Shown piece by piece: positions 26,001 through 38,159 of a stretch of DNA of 64,000 bases (within the stretch, counting starts at the first letter, position 1; each line of letters starts with the position of its first letter). Both the position numbers and the translations under genes were made by a program. The stretch is taken from assembly GCF_001653235.2 (NCBI RefSeq), contig NC_035790.1, positions 868,001 through 932,000 of the forward strand, in the 5' to 3' direction. Below the pieces are notes generated by a model, which made no database searches, was not told the origin of the DNA, and saw nothing but the letters and a program-made list of their open reading frames with translations. Source of the DNA: Pochonia chlamydosporia 170. Taxonomy: Eukaryota; Ascomycota; Sordariomycetes; Hypocreales; Clavicipitaceae.

Positions 26001-27618
26001 CGTCTGGAGTGACGATTGCGGTATTGACCAACTGTGCTGCTCTGTCCCCAGTGCCACGAGGCCAGCCGCAGCTGTCATTTCCAAGGGCTATTTTTACCAG
26101 CGCCTTTGAATTATGACCTTTCAGATCTTTGGAGAATTTCATGCTTTTCTTTCAGGCGCGTTGGCGGACGACTGGAACCCTTGCCTTGTTCTGCCGCCTT
26201 GTTTTTTTTTCTTTTTGGTGCCATGTGCTTACAAGGAAGAGTTGGGCTATGCCGTTAGAGGGATGAAATGCAACCCACCGTATGGCAGGTTCCGAACCCG
26301 TCGCCCGATAACCCTGTCTGCTTGTCTGTGCAAATTGAAATGTGTTGCCTTGAAGCGCTGGCCACAAGTGCAGGACCACATTTCCTTGGCCGCCATCGGC
26401 CCCGTGGGTTGTAATTTCTGGCGGTTAGCCATTTTTGAGCACTGGTTTAGGCAGTTGATAAACGCCATGCGAACCACAGAGACATCGCGTCCTCTTGAGA
26501 TTCAATGGACGAGTGATTGCATCTAATTTATCTTCTGGCAGTGGGAGCTTTCATATGTCGGGCGGAACAAATGATCCACTTCCTGGCAACATGACTTATC
26601 ATGCGGCGGTTATAGATGAGCAGCCTCATGTCCACATCGCGAATAATGGTGGTTGAAATCAAGTACGAAGTAACTTTCCGCATGCTCGTCAGCTATTGCT
26701 TGCTTCACTCATATCTGGGATGAGTTCTCGGCACAACCAAATCGCTCCACTCAGTCATAGTGTTGATGGCTGCCACAAAGTTGTGTTCTACGAAGTGCTG
26801 TAATCAGCATTAGCAGGAGGTCGCCGAACAAATGCTCGGCCCGCCATCCACCACATTCCACACGGGAGAAGGTGATAGCTGCACGAGAACTGGGTAGATG
26901 TTCACACGTACCATTCACAGCAGAATTCCCAGTGCTTGAGCCGGAACTCGGAGCATATAACCCTGGTGGTCAGCTGGATAGGACTGCTGAGGATGGTGGC
27001 GGGCGGAGCGTCGGTATGTGCAATGGTGACAAACTCAACCACGAAATCTTTCAGCCAAACTGGAGGCTTCCACGTTGCTTGACGCAATGAGAGTTAGCTC
27101 AGACAAAACTGACAATTTTTGGACACCTGAGACATCGGCCAAAACTCCCGCCTCCCGAAGCGCGCGCGGCGCCTCAAAAGCCTTTGTCTTGCACGGCGAG
27201 AGAGTTCCTTATCCGGCTCAGTCTCCGGAGCTTGGTTGAGGCGCTAGAGGATGGATTGAATTGGAAGAAAAGCACAGAGTAGACTAACCTAGTCGAACTC
27301 AAACCCTCAACCTACGTAGGTAGACAACTCCCAAGCTGTGTCGTCCAGGTGTGAGGCGGGCCTCGAGCAAAAGCAATCCGGTACCAGCCGGCAGGTGACT
27401 GGGTTCCTGAGTCCTGATCAGTGAATCCTGACATAGAGACATTGGATGGCATGAACAATCCAGACGCACCAGACACGGGGGAGTCATGGCGGTGCATCTC
27501 GAGACTTTGAGCGGGAGCCCATTCTAGCCCAGCTTCGCTTATGGCGAGCTCTGATTCGCCCCTTTGTTGCCCCAGAGTCCGCACAGCCCGCCCCCAGTTG
27601 TGGTGTCTGGTCTGGCCT

Positions 27619-27637
27619 GGTCTGGTACCACCAGACC
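27619..27637. repeat. Inverted repeat within a TCTGG-rich tract
   Basis: Perfect 8-bp arms GGTCTGGT and ACCAGACC are separated by 3 bp. They sit in a wider tract (27603-27659) with many TCTGG/CCAGA units in both orientations. The palindrome could bind a dimeric protein or simply reflect local low complexity. Confidence 0.7.
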
Positions 27638-29260
27638 CAATCCAACCAGACCAACCAGATCATCCAAAGCCCCGTGCCGTCCATGTCTGGTCTTCCCAAT
27701 CTCACCCTCTGTCTCCATTCTGCCCATTGTGTCTGTATGTGCAATCTGGCTGGTGTCCCCATCGCCAGCTCGCGACTGGCTTTCGACATTGTCCAGACAC
27801 AGGCAGTCGAGCCCCCAAGCCGCATGGCGCTCGAGCGGAATGTGCTGACAGGCGCCTCCTTGCCAGCACCATGCAAACGCGCGTCCAGATTGGCACAAAT
27901 GTGTGGGTGAATACTCCGTATGCTGGTGGGTAATTAACAGCAATCCCTGACTGGCCATGCATCTAGGCTGAGTCGTCCTTACAGCGGATGTCAGATTCAT
28001 TGGCACCACACGGCAAATGGCACTCAGAGCGACAACGGGAAGCTTGCTGCCTCCAACTACGGCCCCGAGATTTTCATAACCCACTTCACGATGTTGTGGT
28101 CGAACCGAGTCAGGTCGGGATCGCCTCTAGCCCATCACCCTGTCAAGCTGCCACAAGCTCCATTTTTGAGACTCGGGTTGTGGCCAGTATCGACCAAGAA
28201 TACCAAGGTTGAGGCATCGCACATTTGCCAACAGACTATGGAGTGCATACTTCCTAGGCACGGATCTAACTTTTGACAGGTTCATGCCATTGGAGGGGAT
28301 TGACAAGAACTAGGTATCACAAACAGTCCAACCAATGGGGGAATAGCAAGTCCGATCTTAATTGTTGATACCAGTGGCCAACGGTTAGCCTTGGTTCCTC
28401 GGAGAGGAAAGGTAAAGCCAAGTTTGCCCACACAGCGTCAAACCACGGTCATCAACCAGCATTCGTCAGTGTGGAAATTACGAGAACGCACAACCCATCA
28501 GTTCAAATTTTTGGCAAAGCGAACAGCCCGAGAGATGTGCGTGTAGGTACTGAGCCTTTTGCACACATGGAGTACGTTACCACTCGGTTTGGATGATCCC
28601 AGGCTTCCCAAGAAGGGTACCAACCCACCTCCCTCGGCAACTAGTTCGTGTTAAGCCTATCGAGGCTATACCGACGCCGATCAACCCAGCTCTCTGGATC
28701 TGCGTTGGGCTGGACCTGGGTGTCTCTGCAGTGGCATAAATACGATATCACCAATAAAAAATGCTTCGCGATCAACAGCTGGGCCGTCGAGCAGTCTCAG
28801 ATTCGTCTCCACGGACATTGCCGACGTGTCACACAACGCATTCAGCCCAAGCTTCCCACGTGCAACCAGGCCAATGTCGGGCATCTTGTTGGTCTCCTGT
28901 GGGGAGATTGCTTTTTCGGGTACAAGCTCATGCTGCGAGTAATAGAAAATTGTCACTCCGCAACCCGACATGGAAAAGTTATCCTTTAGCAACGTGCCAG
29001 ACACATGGAGTGGGGAGATTGGGCAAATCACCGGCGCTAATGCCGTCCAGTCACTGCTATTTCGACACCGAGAAAAGAAAGCAAGACACGAAACAAAATG
29101 AAGCCAAATTAAAAGAGCATTGCCGCAACTGTCAGCCACACCAGAGTTTGTCGCGCAGGGCTGGCAGCCCCGCCGGATCTTGACTGCAGGTGTATGAGAC
29201 TTGGGATGTGCATCGGACTCGTCAGAGCCTCACCACCCTCAACGAAAGCCTAGACCACGG

Positions 29261-29290
29261 GCGAGAGCCTGCGAGAGCCTGCGAGAGCCA
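29261..29290 (+). repeat. Three tandem copies of a 10-mer (GCGAGAGCCT)
   Basis: Two exact copies followed by one copy differing only in the last base. Non-coding context. Confidence 0.85.
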
Positions 29291-32200
29291 GTGAGTTGCC
29301 GGGGGTTCCATGTTTGTGGCTGAAGTCGGAAAGTGGGGGATGCAGGTTGCGCAGGTGTTGAAAGGCTCAAGCTTCAAAAAGGCAAAGTGGTGAGAAAGCG
29401 GGCGTCCGTGCGTGCCGTATCTGGGGTGGGTGGTCACTGGTCACTGACATGCCTCACCAGACTTGTCTCGCCAAGTTTAGAACGGTGGCAGGTCTGGCCT
29501 TTCACAGACTGCTCCGCATCCTCCATACATATGTACATTTGCACTCGGTTTGTGGTCCGTGCTCATTTCTCATTCTGGAAGCAAACTAACCATGGGCAAT
29601 CAGGACTAGACTGGCTGTCTGTCCCGATTGCTTGGTACGTGGCTCAAAGCTGTCGCCACAGCCTGAGCCGTAGCTCTCTTTTGAGCTTGTTCGACCAGAT
29701 CCAAGGAGGCATCTCGCAATCGCTTATTTCAGAGACAAGGTGACTCGGGTAGTGGAGAGACACACGATCCATGAATGCCAGCAACGCTTACGACAATCTC
29801 TGCAGGTTGCTCGACCTCGCCAATTCCCTTGGCCACGGACTGTAAACACGCAATGGGGCAAACAAAATATTTGCGATGTCGGGTCGAGCAGAATGAATAG
29901 CATCATTTGGTCATGTGCGAAGTTTGGCAGGGGATCGACAAGCAGCCTACTGTCCCATTCCTATTGCTCAGGCATTAATCCAGTCTGCTTTTCTCTTTTC
30001 TGCCCCTTGTCGCCAACTCAAGCTTACCGGACTATTTGTCCTGCATTTTACAAAACTTCCACCAAAACCACAGGAGCCTTGAACAGCTGAAGATAAAGCG
30101 GCTAGTGTGACAGGCATATCACACTTGCATAAGCAATCGAAACCGGTCTGTGGCCCAGAATAGCCTGTCGCAATGACACAGTCACAACATATCATCTGGC
30201 ATCTTGACCTGAACAAGAAAAGGCCAACCCAACCTAGCGCGGATAAGGTATCGGCGGAATGGAAAATAAGTTAAATGTGCTGTGGTTTAGAGAGTCTACG
30301 TTTGCTGCCTGTCCAGTCCAGCTCTTCTCCTTTGGGCTGCGTGGAGGGTTGCAACCAACAACACGAATACTTCAATACGTAATGGTTGGTTGCCAAAACG
30401 CCGTGAGCTCTGCTGGCGCATCTCAGTGGACCTAGCCCTGTTATTGGTTGGTTTCGTTCGGCACTGACTCTTTGCATTCAAGACACCGGCATTTCCCGGC
30501 GCCGCTTGGCAGGCCTCAGGGAATCAACACGGCTCGATACCTTTTTCAGTGGCATATAGTTGGAACAGGTTGATGATCCTGATGTACCGAATACGGAGTC
30601 CGATGGAGCGTTTCCAATTGGCAACAGGGTGCAACACGAGGATTGTTTGTCCACGAAAGTTGACAACACTTAGCGGGCGGACTTGCAGACTTCAGCCTCG
30701 CCAGTGGTATGGTCGACAAAAAAAAAGATTGCTGAAATCTTAACGAGCGCTGCCGATTCGTGCAAGTCCGTCACAGCTTGTCCCAATGAAGCAAAAACGG
30801 GCGCCAAGAAAGATGACAGATTAGGTCAGGAGCTGGATAGCCTGGCAACCCAGGCAAAGCGCCACTACCACCTGTTTCGCAAGCGGTTCTCGGCCATTTC
30901 GCTCCTCCATCAGCCAAAATGCTACTGGGTGGTGGTGTGTGATTTGGTTGAGAGCTGGGCGACAAGACCAAAGATTGAGGGGCTTTGGCTGGGCCATCGT
31001 CACTGTGGGTTTGCTGTTGGGCAAAGATCAAATTGGAACACCGCTGCCAGTCCCGCGGTATTGACGCATGCAGCCACCACAGGGAGCGGGCCTGCGCCGT
31101 CACCTTTGGGCCTCGAACTCCAGTGACAGGGAGTGAGGAGATGGGCAGTCCTGGAGGGGGGATGAAAGGTGCACAGAGCGACTCTGGTTGGCTGATGCAC
31201 GCCTCAGCAGACCACTCCCACCCAAACCCAAGTCTCTCGACACACTCCCAAGACTCCTCATTGCATTGCGTCCCAGGTCGAAACCACACTTTTAGGCTTG
31301 GCGCCAGGGCTTCACGTCCAGGGACGGGCATCTTAGTGCCTTTGGAGGACCCGGCGGCCACGTGTGTGATGGAACTAACAAGGCTTGTGGGGAGCTCGTT
31401 TGTCTCCATTTGTCTCGATGATCACGCCAACGTGCCAGGAGCTGCCAGCCCGCCCAACTCCTTGGGACCAATCTTGGAACTCGGGATCCGCCCAATGCTT
31501 GCCTTTGGAAGCATCCATGATGCCAGCATCAGACCACTCTTGCCGACATGTCGTTCACCAGCAACAGGACAGAATTCTGGCTTGTTATACCCCCGTCAGT
31601 TCGACAGCCCCCGAAGGCTGAGATGAGGCTGAAATTACCTGCAGCACGGCATTTGTCAAATTCTGATTTTTCGCTTGTTCCGGCGAATAGTCTACAGTGA
31701 GGACAATTATCCATGCCGTACTATGCTGTAAGACAAGATCATGAAAGCACCGGGCTGTTGTTAGAACCCCAGGGTCATCATGTTATGGGGCAACCCGGAC
31801 TTCGCTTCAGAGCGGTTACGCCGTTGGCGCCAACGGAGTGTTGTGGACTTAGGAAGCTCTGTCACTTATCATGTTTTTCATGGTGGAATGGTGGAAACTG
31901 GCACACGGAGCTGCAGATGTTCCAACACCACAACAACAGGGACGCCGAGCAGGGGAATTAAGTTCTGTGGAGCCGACACGAGGTTGCACTCCGACAAAGT
32001 TCGGCTACTCGTTGTCCATGTTCACATCCATCGCAGGGCACAGCACCTCCAAGCAAACATCGATGTCATCAGCCCGACAGGCACGTGGCGAGACTCAGAT
32101 TTGCATATGCATTCGCAATTAGCAAGATCCCTTCAGCGATCGTTACAACTCGCACCCGTGCCGTGGCCGTGTTGTGTACTCGATAGCCCTACTTTATCAA

Positions 32201-34517
32201 TGAATCAACTAGGCTAATGAATGCCCAGTGCTAGTGACGACAAAACAGGAAGGCTAGCTGATAGCTTGATCGAATTAAACTGATTGCGGGACGAGGAACG
32301 GACCTAGATTTGCGTTCACTATCATCCTTTGCCCAGATATTCACCAGGAGAAGCATCCTGCACAGATCGAGAACTTTTCAGGTAGCGCTCTGTGCCGTGT
32401 AAACCACTCTTCAGCAACAGGAGCTCTTTGCCCGAAAATGGCGACGTGCAGCCACATTTGGCTTGCTCGCGCTGTCTGATTCGTCTGCTTACGATGTTCC
32501 AACTTGCGAGGTTTAATGACCAAGAAAGGCTGGGCGTCGCTCCATCCCAGTGATACGGCACCGGCATTTAAGGAACGCCATTGTGGCGGCCAGTGGAGAC
32601 CTGAACCTACCCAAGCTGTGCTATGATCTTGGTTCTCATAATTATCGTGGTCTGTTGTCAGGCCATGCGAGTTAGGGGTTTCGATTTTGGGCGTTCGAGA
32701 TTTGTCACTGCGTGGCCGACTTCCTTATGAGCGAAATGCTTGTCTATACCTGAAACTCGCGGCTATGGAACTTCCAAAGCGAGAGTATCAAAGTCAAATA
32801 TTTGAGGCTGTTCAGTCTCGTCCACAGGCCAGGAGAATTATAGGACAAGGGCATTATATCATCAAGGACTACATGCGGCAGCTGCATGCGAGTTGCGTTG
32901 GTTTTTCAGGCAGTATCATCTACCACTACGACTCGGGATCTCACCGACCGCGAAAGCAGTATCAGCCAGGCAATAGTTTAACACACCTGAACTACTATAC
33001 ATCCGACTTAGAGAGTGCAGAGTTTCACTCCAAGTAAGCAGGATGCTGGTTTCGGAAACGAAATGTTCCTGCAGGTGCCCAGCCATGGTGCGACATTGTT
33101 TCCGTCCATGGTGACATACTGCGTTTCTTTCGGTGGAAAGGCGCTGTCCAAGAGCGGTTTTGGCCACCCAGTCGGGATGTTTTTCATGACTAGCACACAC
33201 TCTGTAGGCTTCGAAGAGGCTTTTTCTGGGACGACCAAGGTGTTCTGTCAAAGCCACAGGGGTCCTGGACATCACATCTTGATTTTCAAGGGGCTACGGC
33301 ATCTCCCATCTTGCCAGGTGGTGCGTCCGTGTAGAACATGCACTGTTACTGTAGTGAAGACTGCCACAGGAACCGCCACTCGTCTCCAGGAGATAGCCAA
33401 TCTCAATGCCACCCATTCCAAGGCAAAAGGGGTACGCACGGGATGATCAAGGGTTACGCTGGCTCAATGATGTTTCCCTGACTTTTGATCCTGCGCCGTG
33501 GGGTCATTTGCGGCTCAACATGACCATGGCAAGCTGACCACAAGGGACTACAATGCCGCCGGATCTGGAGGTTGTCTTGCAGAAGGGTGCCCTCAGGATG
33601 CAATGGCACCAAAAGGGAACTTAGATCACGCTAATATTAGAGTCGCGGCCGGTGAAAAGGACCAACGCGACGAAAGAAGGCGATTCTGTTGTCCTTTAAC
33701 GAATAGAAGCAGTGTGTGTTGCGAGTCAAATGCCGCCCAGGCCGAAGAAAACGATACAAGCATGTAGCGATATTTCCAGCTTTTCATGGCTAATACCGGC
33801 AACTCAAGGCTACAAAGCAAAGTAACAATCGACAGGGCGTAATATGGCTCAGACATCAACACGAACCGTTACCACGTCATCGGTCACACGCAATACGTGA
33901 AAGTGAAGTGACTTGGCGAAGGTTCTGTCGCACCGTGAAGCGAGGGGGGCTGAAAAGATCAAAAGACCAAGGTCTCAGAAGAAAGCGCTTGTGCGACACG
34001 GCTTTAAGTAGCGGGATGAGCAAGCAAGTATGTGGAAGAAAGGGAGAGAAGTTGAGTTGCACACTCGCCCCATTTTTGGCAGCTGTTGGGTTCCTCCAGA
34101 TGTACAGGAGTCCTCCGTATGTATGACGAAGCTGTGAGACCGCATCGAAGGGATCTGCACCCGAAGCGAGAGTGACAGATCTGGTTCAGAAACAAGGGAG
34201 ACGATCTTCGGTGAATGGTTCGCGACTGAGACCTTTTTTTGTGGATTGCCGTGCCTCGGTAGCAACTTTAACTGGTGTGTTGGACCCGACGCGACATTCG
34301 AGACATTCAAGACCACGTCAAACCACGATGCCCTGACAAAGGGATTGTTTGCTACTCTATACAAATGCTGCGGAATGGAATGCTGCGTTCCTGACTAGCG
34401 GCTTTTAAGCTTTGCTGTCGCGTTTATGATTAATTACATCAACCCCCTCGATCGCCCTTTTTACCGACCCCACTCGCTTCGATTGTGAATGCAACGCTGG
34501 TGATTTCGATTTCTCGG

Positions 34518-35388
34518 CTATTGCACCAACGCGTTCGAAATCTCAATTGTCACCTGGGCACCGTGCCGTCCGACAACCCTGACCGACTCCAGGTCTTTGA
34601 CTACCCAGTCCGGTCCCGCGGCAACAACCTGTTCGACGGTATGGCTCGTCACTAGCCCAATGACCTTGCAACCAGCGGCCTTGCCAGCCTTGATTCCTGC
34701 AGGGGCATCCTCCAAGACGAGAACCTGTCCGGCGCGATCTTGAAGGCGCAGCTTCTCCAGGCCCATGAGATAGCACGTTGGATCCGGTTTGCCGTTCTGC
34801 ACTGATTCCGCTGTGACGAGATGCTCTGGTATGGCGAGAGACAGGCGCTGTAGCCAGCCGGAAACGAGAGGAGCTGTGCCAGATGTCACGATGGCCCAAG
34901 GGGCGGATTGGGCGATGAGAGAATCAAGAACTTTTCTGGCTCCAGGTATTTCCTTGGCGAGATCGCCGTATAAAAGGGGAAGTTGGCCTTCTACCTCTTT
35001 TACGTCTGCGATGCTGTCAGAAGTGGCCATCCCGTGGACGGTACGTGGTGAGTAGGTCACACAGAGTACTTACATTCCCACGTAGCTTTATGGGGAGCAA
35101 TAATCTTAAAGATATCAATGCTCCTTCGTCCATGAGACGTTTTCAAAATCTCTTCCGGATCTAGGCCGAGTTCTGCGCCGGTCCTATAATGCGTAAGTCT
35201 CACCGCTTCAATCTGCGACGAATGGTTGAGACTTTGGGAGGGGAAATGGGTCGGGTTGGATGTGCTCACTTGTGCCAATGCTTTACAATTGCGTCGGTAG
35301 AATCGATCAAAGTGCCGTCCATGTCAAAGAGGAATCCGTCAAAGGAAACCTGTTGAGGCGGTTGCGTATAGCTTGGTTGTGAGCCCAT
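34518..35388 (-). CDS. HAD-family sugar/glycerol-phosphate phosphatase (Gpp1/Dog2-like)
   Basis: 238 residues from three exons: 35388-35270, 35183-35074, 35005-34518. The first intron (86 bp) was ended at 35184 so that HWHK joins TGAELGLDPEEIL; the second ends at 35006 so that TWEY joins VKEVEGQLP. Members dephosphorylate glycerol-3-phosphate or 2-deoxyglucose-6-phosphate in the cytosol. HAD motif I is FDMDGTLIDS with nucleophile Asp22 and Asp24; SHGRRSID lies in the cap; motif II is IVTSGTAPL; motif III includes NGKPDPTCY; motif IV is VLEDAPAGIKAGKAAG. Length matches the family (about 235-250). A 15-bp direct repeat lies in the probable 5' UTR. Whether glycerol phosphate or a sugar phosphate is the substrate cannot be read from sequence. 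Confidence 0.92.
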
Positions 35389-36526
35389 AGCTGATGAGGC
35401 GTTGTGACAATGAGGCGACACGCTGAAGATCCGGCACACAGAGGAGGTATAAAGACAGAGATGGGTGAAGGAAGAGATGGGTGAAGGCGTTATGGTGACT
35501 ACGAGAAACTTGGCGGTTATGCCTCAAGTTCCGGTGACTTCTTTTTAAATATTCGGCGTCAGAGGTTCAAGGTGAGTCCGTCCGGTTCAATTCTCACCGT
35601 ATCAGACCCGTAATCGTGTAAAAGTCCGCCAACGGAGTCTCCACTCGGAAGGTCCGCTGGCAGAAGCGGCGGGACTTCCATACATGGTTAGCCTGGAATT
35701 GCAACTGAGCTACCCTGTATTCGTGTGGTGAAATGGAATATGTTCGCTATCAATGCGTTTTATTCCGGTTGGCGATGGTTGGAGAGTCCTGCAGTATTTT
35801 AATTTCGTAGTATGTTCATGGTGACTGCTGCACCTGCGGCGACATGCTTTGGTTGTTATTTCCCAATATGGCCGGGGTGTGTGGGTGAATTGAGTGAGTG
35901 ATATCCATTGACGGCATGTGAGCCGAAATGTCTACACATGGCATAAATTGTGTGTATTCATGGATGTTTGGAGCAAATATATCGACAATTAGTTAATCAA
36001 TATTTCGGCGAAATCCAATTTGGTGAAATGATGACTTTGCAGACACCAGACACCTTTGTGGTCCTCACGTAGGCACTGAGCTAAATAAGGCAGGTTGTTT
36101 GAGGGTTTGAGCGGCCAAGAAGGAGAGGAGGGGCAAACATTGCACCAGACATGGACTCAATGCATGTTTGCTCCTCGGCGACGAACCCCTCAACCCCGGC
36201 CGACGCTACCCCACGGTACCACGTCTAAAAAGTCCCGACCCATCTCGCCATCGACCTCGACAAACAATACTTACTGCCAGTCCAATGTTGTGTGATTTTG
36301 CTCCCTCTGCGCATCAGGCATCGATTTAAATAGCGCGATACCCTCCGTCGCCTGGTGCCGTATTTCAACGTACAAAACATCCAGCTCCGTCAAAAGTCGT
36401 CCCCGGCCAAACTCCCCTTCAAAACCACGATTCTCGGCATCCATCGGCCCTCATACCCTGTTGCCCAGCACGGGAATCAAAACTCCCCAAACATCTAACC
36501 AGTCGATCGATCCGTAAATCGGAACA
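35389..36526. promoter_or_regulatory. Divergent promoter region of the HAD phosphatase and pyroglutamyl peptidase
   Basis: About 1.1 kb between two outward-facing start codons. Apart from the 15-bp direct repeat I see no clear element or gene. Confidence 0.5.
35457..35487 (-). repeat. 15-bp direct repeat upstream of the HAD phosphatase
   Basis: AGAGATGGGTGAAGG (plus-strand reading) occurs twice with a 1-bp gap, at 35457-35471 and 35473-35487, 69-99 bp before the phosphatase start codon. It is probably in the 5' UTR or core promoter. Confidence 0.8.
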
Positions 36527-37386
36527 ATGGGCTCTCAAAACAAAGAACAGCGGGAGCTGACGGTCCTCGTCACCGGCTTTGGCGTATGTACCCAACCTCA
36601 CCATCCACACGGTCCCAAAGACACACTCTAAACTAGACACAGCCCTTTCGAGAACAATACCCCGTCAACCCGTCATGGGAAATCGCCAAAGGCCTCCCGT
36701 CGCACCTCCCGCCCCTTCGGGCTAAGGACCCCAACTCCAGAGCGGCACAGGAGCTGCCTCCCGTCCGCATCCTCGTCCACCCGGAGCCCATCCGCGTCAA
36801 CTACAAGGTGGTGCGGGACCTCGTGCCCAGCTTCTGGGACACATACCAGGGCCACAAGATTGACATCGCTATCCACATTGGCATGGCTAGCCCGCGACCG
36901 TTCTACCAGATTGAGCGCCGGGCTCACAGGAGGGGGTACAAGTCGCTGGATGTGGATAACGAGCTGCTGGACGATGGGCCGGAGGGGAAGCCGGACGATG
37001 CGGAATGGATCTGGCATGGCTTGCCGGATGAGATTCTGACGGATCTGGACATTGACGATGTTCATAGGCGGTGGCAGGGTCATAGCTCGGTAAGTCGCTG
37101 GCTTTTTTGTTTGTGGAGGGAAACCGAGCTAACGTTGTTGTTGTAGAAGGACATGGATCTCCGTATCTCAGAGGACCCGGGCCGTTATCTCTGCGACTTC
37201 ATTTATTACTCGTCGCTGGCGCATTTGTACAAGGCGAACCGTCCGCGCAAGGTTGTGTTTCTGCATGTCCCGTCTGATGCGTCTGATGCGTATGTCTCGC
37301 AGGGTCGGGAGCTGGCGGTGAATTTGATTAGGTCGTTGGTGGAGAGTGAGACGGATAAGGTAGATGGATCTGGGGATGGTGCGTAG
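36527..37386 (+). CDS. Pyroglutamyl-peptidase I (peptidase family C15)
   Basis: 247 residues from three exons: 36527-36583, 36643-37089, 37147-37386, all phase 0. The enzyme removes N-terminal pyroglutamate from peptides in the cytosol. The family opening VTGFGPF is rebuilt across the first intron. The catalytic triad fits: Glu110 (FYQIERRAHRRGY), Cys184 (GRYLCDFIYY) and His208 (VFLHVPSD); the Cys-His spacing of 24 equals that of bacterial enzymes. IHIGMA corresponds to the conserved strand before the Glu. The protein is longer than the bacterial form (about 215), with an insert of acidic and Trp-rich sequence (residues 120-165), as in fungal members. Function is therefore well supported by all three catalytic residues. 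Confidence 0.93.
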
Positions 37387-37942
37387 GTGTGGCTTTATGG
37401 TTGTTGGCCGTCTGGTTTGTTGAGTTGGTTGTTGATGCGTGATGGGCGTTGCATTTTTGGCGCTAGATTGCATGGATTGTGGGCGTAGTTGGCTATTGAT
37501 GCACGGAGTAGGTCGTTTATGATTACACATGGATTGGATATATTGTGAGTGTCTGGTGATATCATTTGGTCACTGTAGACTCTGTCTTGATGTTATGTGT
37601 GTGAGATTGTAGCTTCAATTCAATGGAGGCAGCCCGCAATAACCGAACGGCGGTTAACACCACATCAATTCACAAAGTAGCCAGAAATAACATTGACAAA
37701 TCATTCAAGCAAATATAAAAATAGCAGTAAAAAAACCAGTCCCTCAAACCATCTTCCAATCCCTCACCATACAACGTCATCAAACTCAATCGGCGACATC
37801 CACACAACCGGCCACCAAAAGTGGGACCAATCGCCGAACAACCTCCATCATCCGAAACCATATAAGACTTCAAGTTCTCATCTCACCACATCTCACTTCC
37901 ACGAACCACAAACTCAACTTACTCAGTAACAATCACCGCAAA
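37387..37942. other. Intergenic, promoter of the small cysteine-rich gene
   Basis: About 560 bp containing the 3' end of the peptidase gene and the promoter of the next small gene. No gene is visible. The part 37.68-37.92 kb is A/C-rich. Confidence 0.5.
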
Positions 37943-38159
37943 ATGTGCCGAAAAGCAACCTGCGATACATGCAGTACGTCTTCCCACTCCCTTCAAAGAC
38001 ACCACTGACGCGAAAGCAGAAAAATCGACCTGGTGGGGATGCGGGAGCCACGTCCCCATGGTGATGGATGGTGTTGCCGCGTCGGATAGATGTACGTGTG
38101 AGCCGAAGATTGAAAAGGACGGCAAGTCGTATCCGCCGATGGCGAAGCAGGCGCCGTGA
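37943..38159 (+). CDS. 56-residue cysteine-rich conserved fungal protein
   Basis: Two exons, 37943-37973 and 38020-38159, with a 46-bp GT-AG intron; each exon is too short to stand out alone. The joined protein starts MCRKATCDTCKKSTWWGCGS, continues HVPMVMDGVAAS and has a second pair of cysteines in RCTCEPK. Six cysteines (MC, TC, TC, GC, RC, TC) and a Trp-Trp pair suggest a zinc-binding knuckle-like fold. I recall short proteins with this CxxxxCxxCxKxxWxGCGxHV pattern in many moulds, without known function. There is no signal peptide, so it is probably intracellular. The intron restores exactly the frame that continues the Cys pattern, which is the main support. Function unknown. Confidence 0.75.

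Larger units (their letters stand above)
23026..34517. other. 11.5-kb gene-free block upstream of the homeobox gene
   Basis: No frame in this interval shows a known domain, a plausible exon chain or the G/C-third-position bias of the window's real genes. The longest frames (224 codons at 25442-26116; 212 codons at 30771-31409 minus) look like chance. I also see no transposase, reverse transcriptase, terminal repeats or AT-rich RIP-type decay. It could be a long regulatory/leader region of the homeobox gene, or hold non-coding RNAs; sequence alone does not decide. Local repeats are listed separately. Confidence 0.6.

Noticed and set aside
25442..26116. Plus-strand frame of 224 codons in the gene-free block
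   Set aside because: No domain or signal; composition looks like non-coding DNA.
30771..31409. Minus-strand frame of 212 codons in the gene-free block
   Set aside because: Pro/Ser/Trp-rich without domain, codon bias or splice partners. I could not support it as a gene.
17640..34517. Possible degraded transposon or RIP-affected region
   Set aside because: No AT-rich bias, terminal repeats, target-site duplications or polymerase/transposase remains were seen.
35560..35640. tRNA-like segment with GGTTCAATTCTCACC
   Set aside because: The T-loop-like sequence lacks a pairing T stem and no acceptor or anticodon stem can be formed; only a simple GGTGAG...CTCACC hairpin remains.
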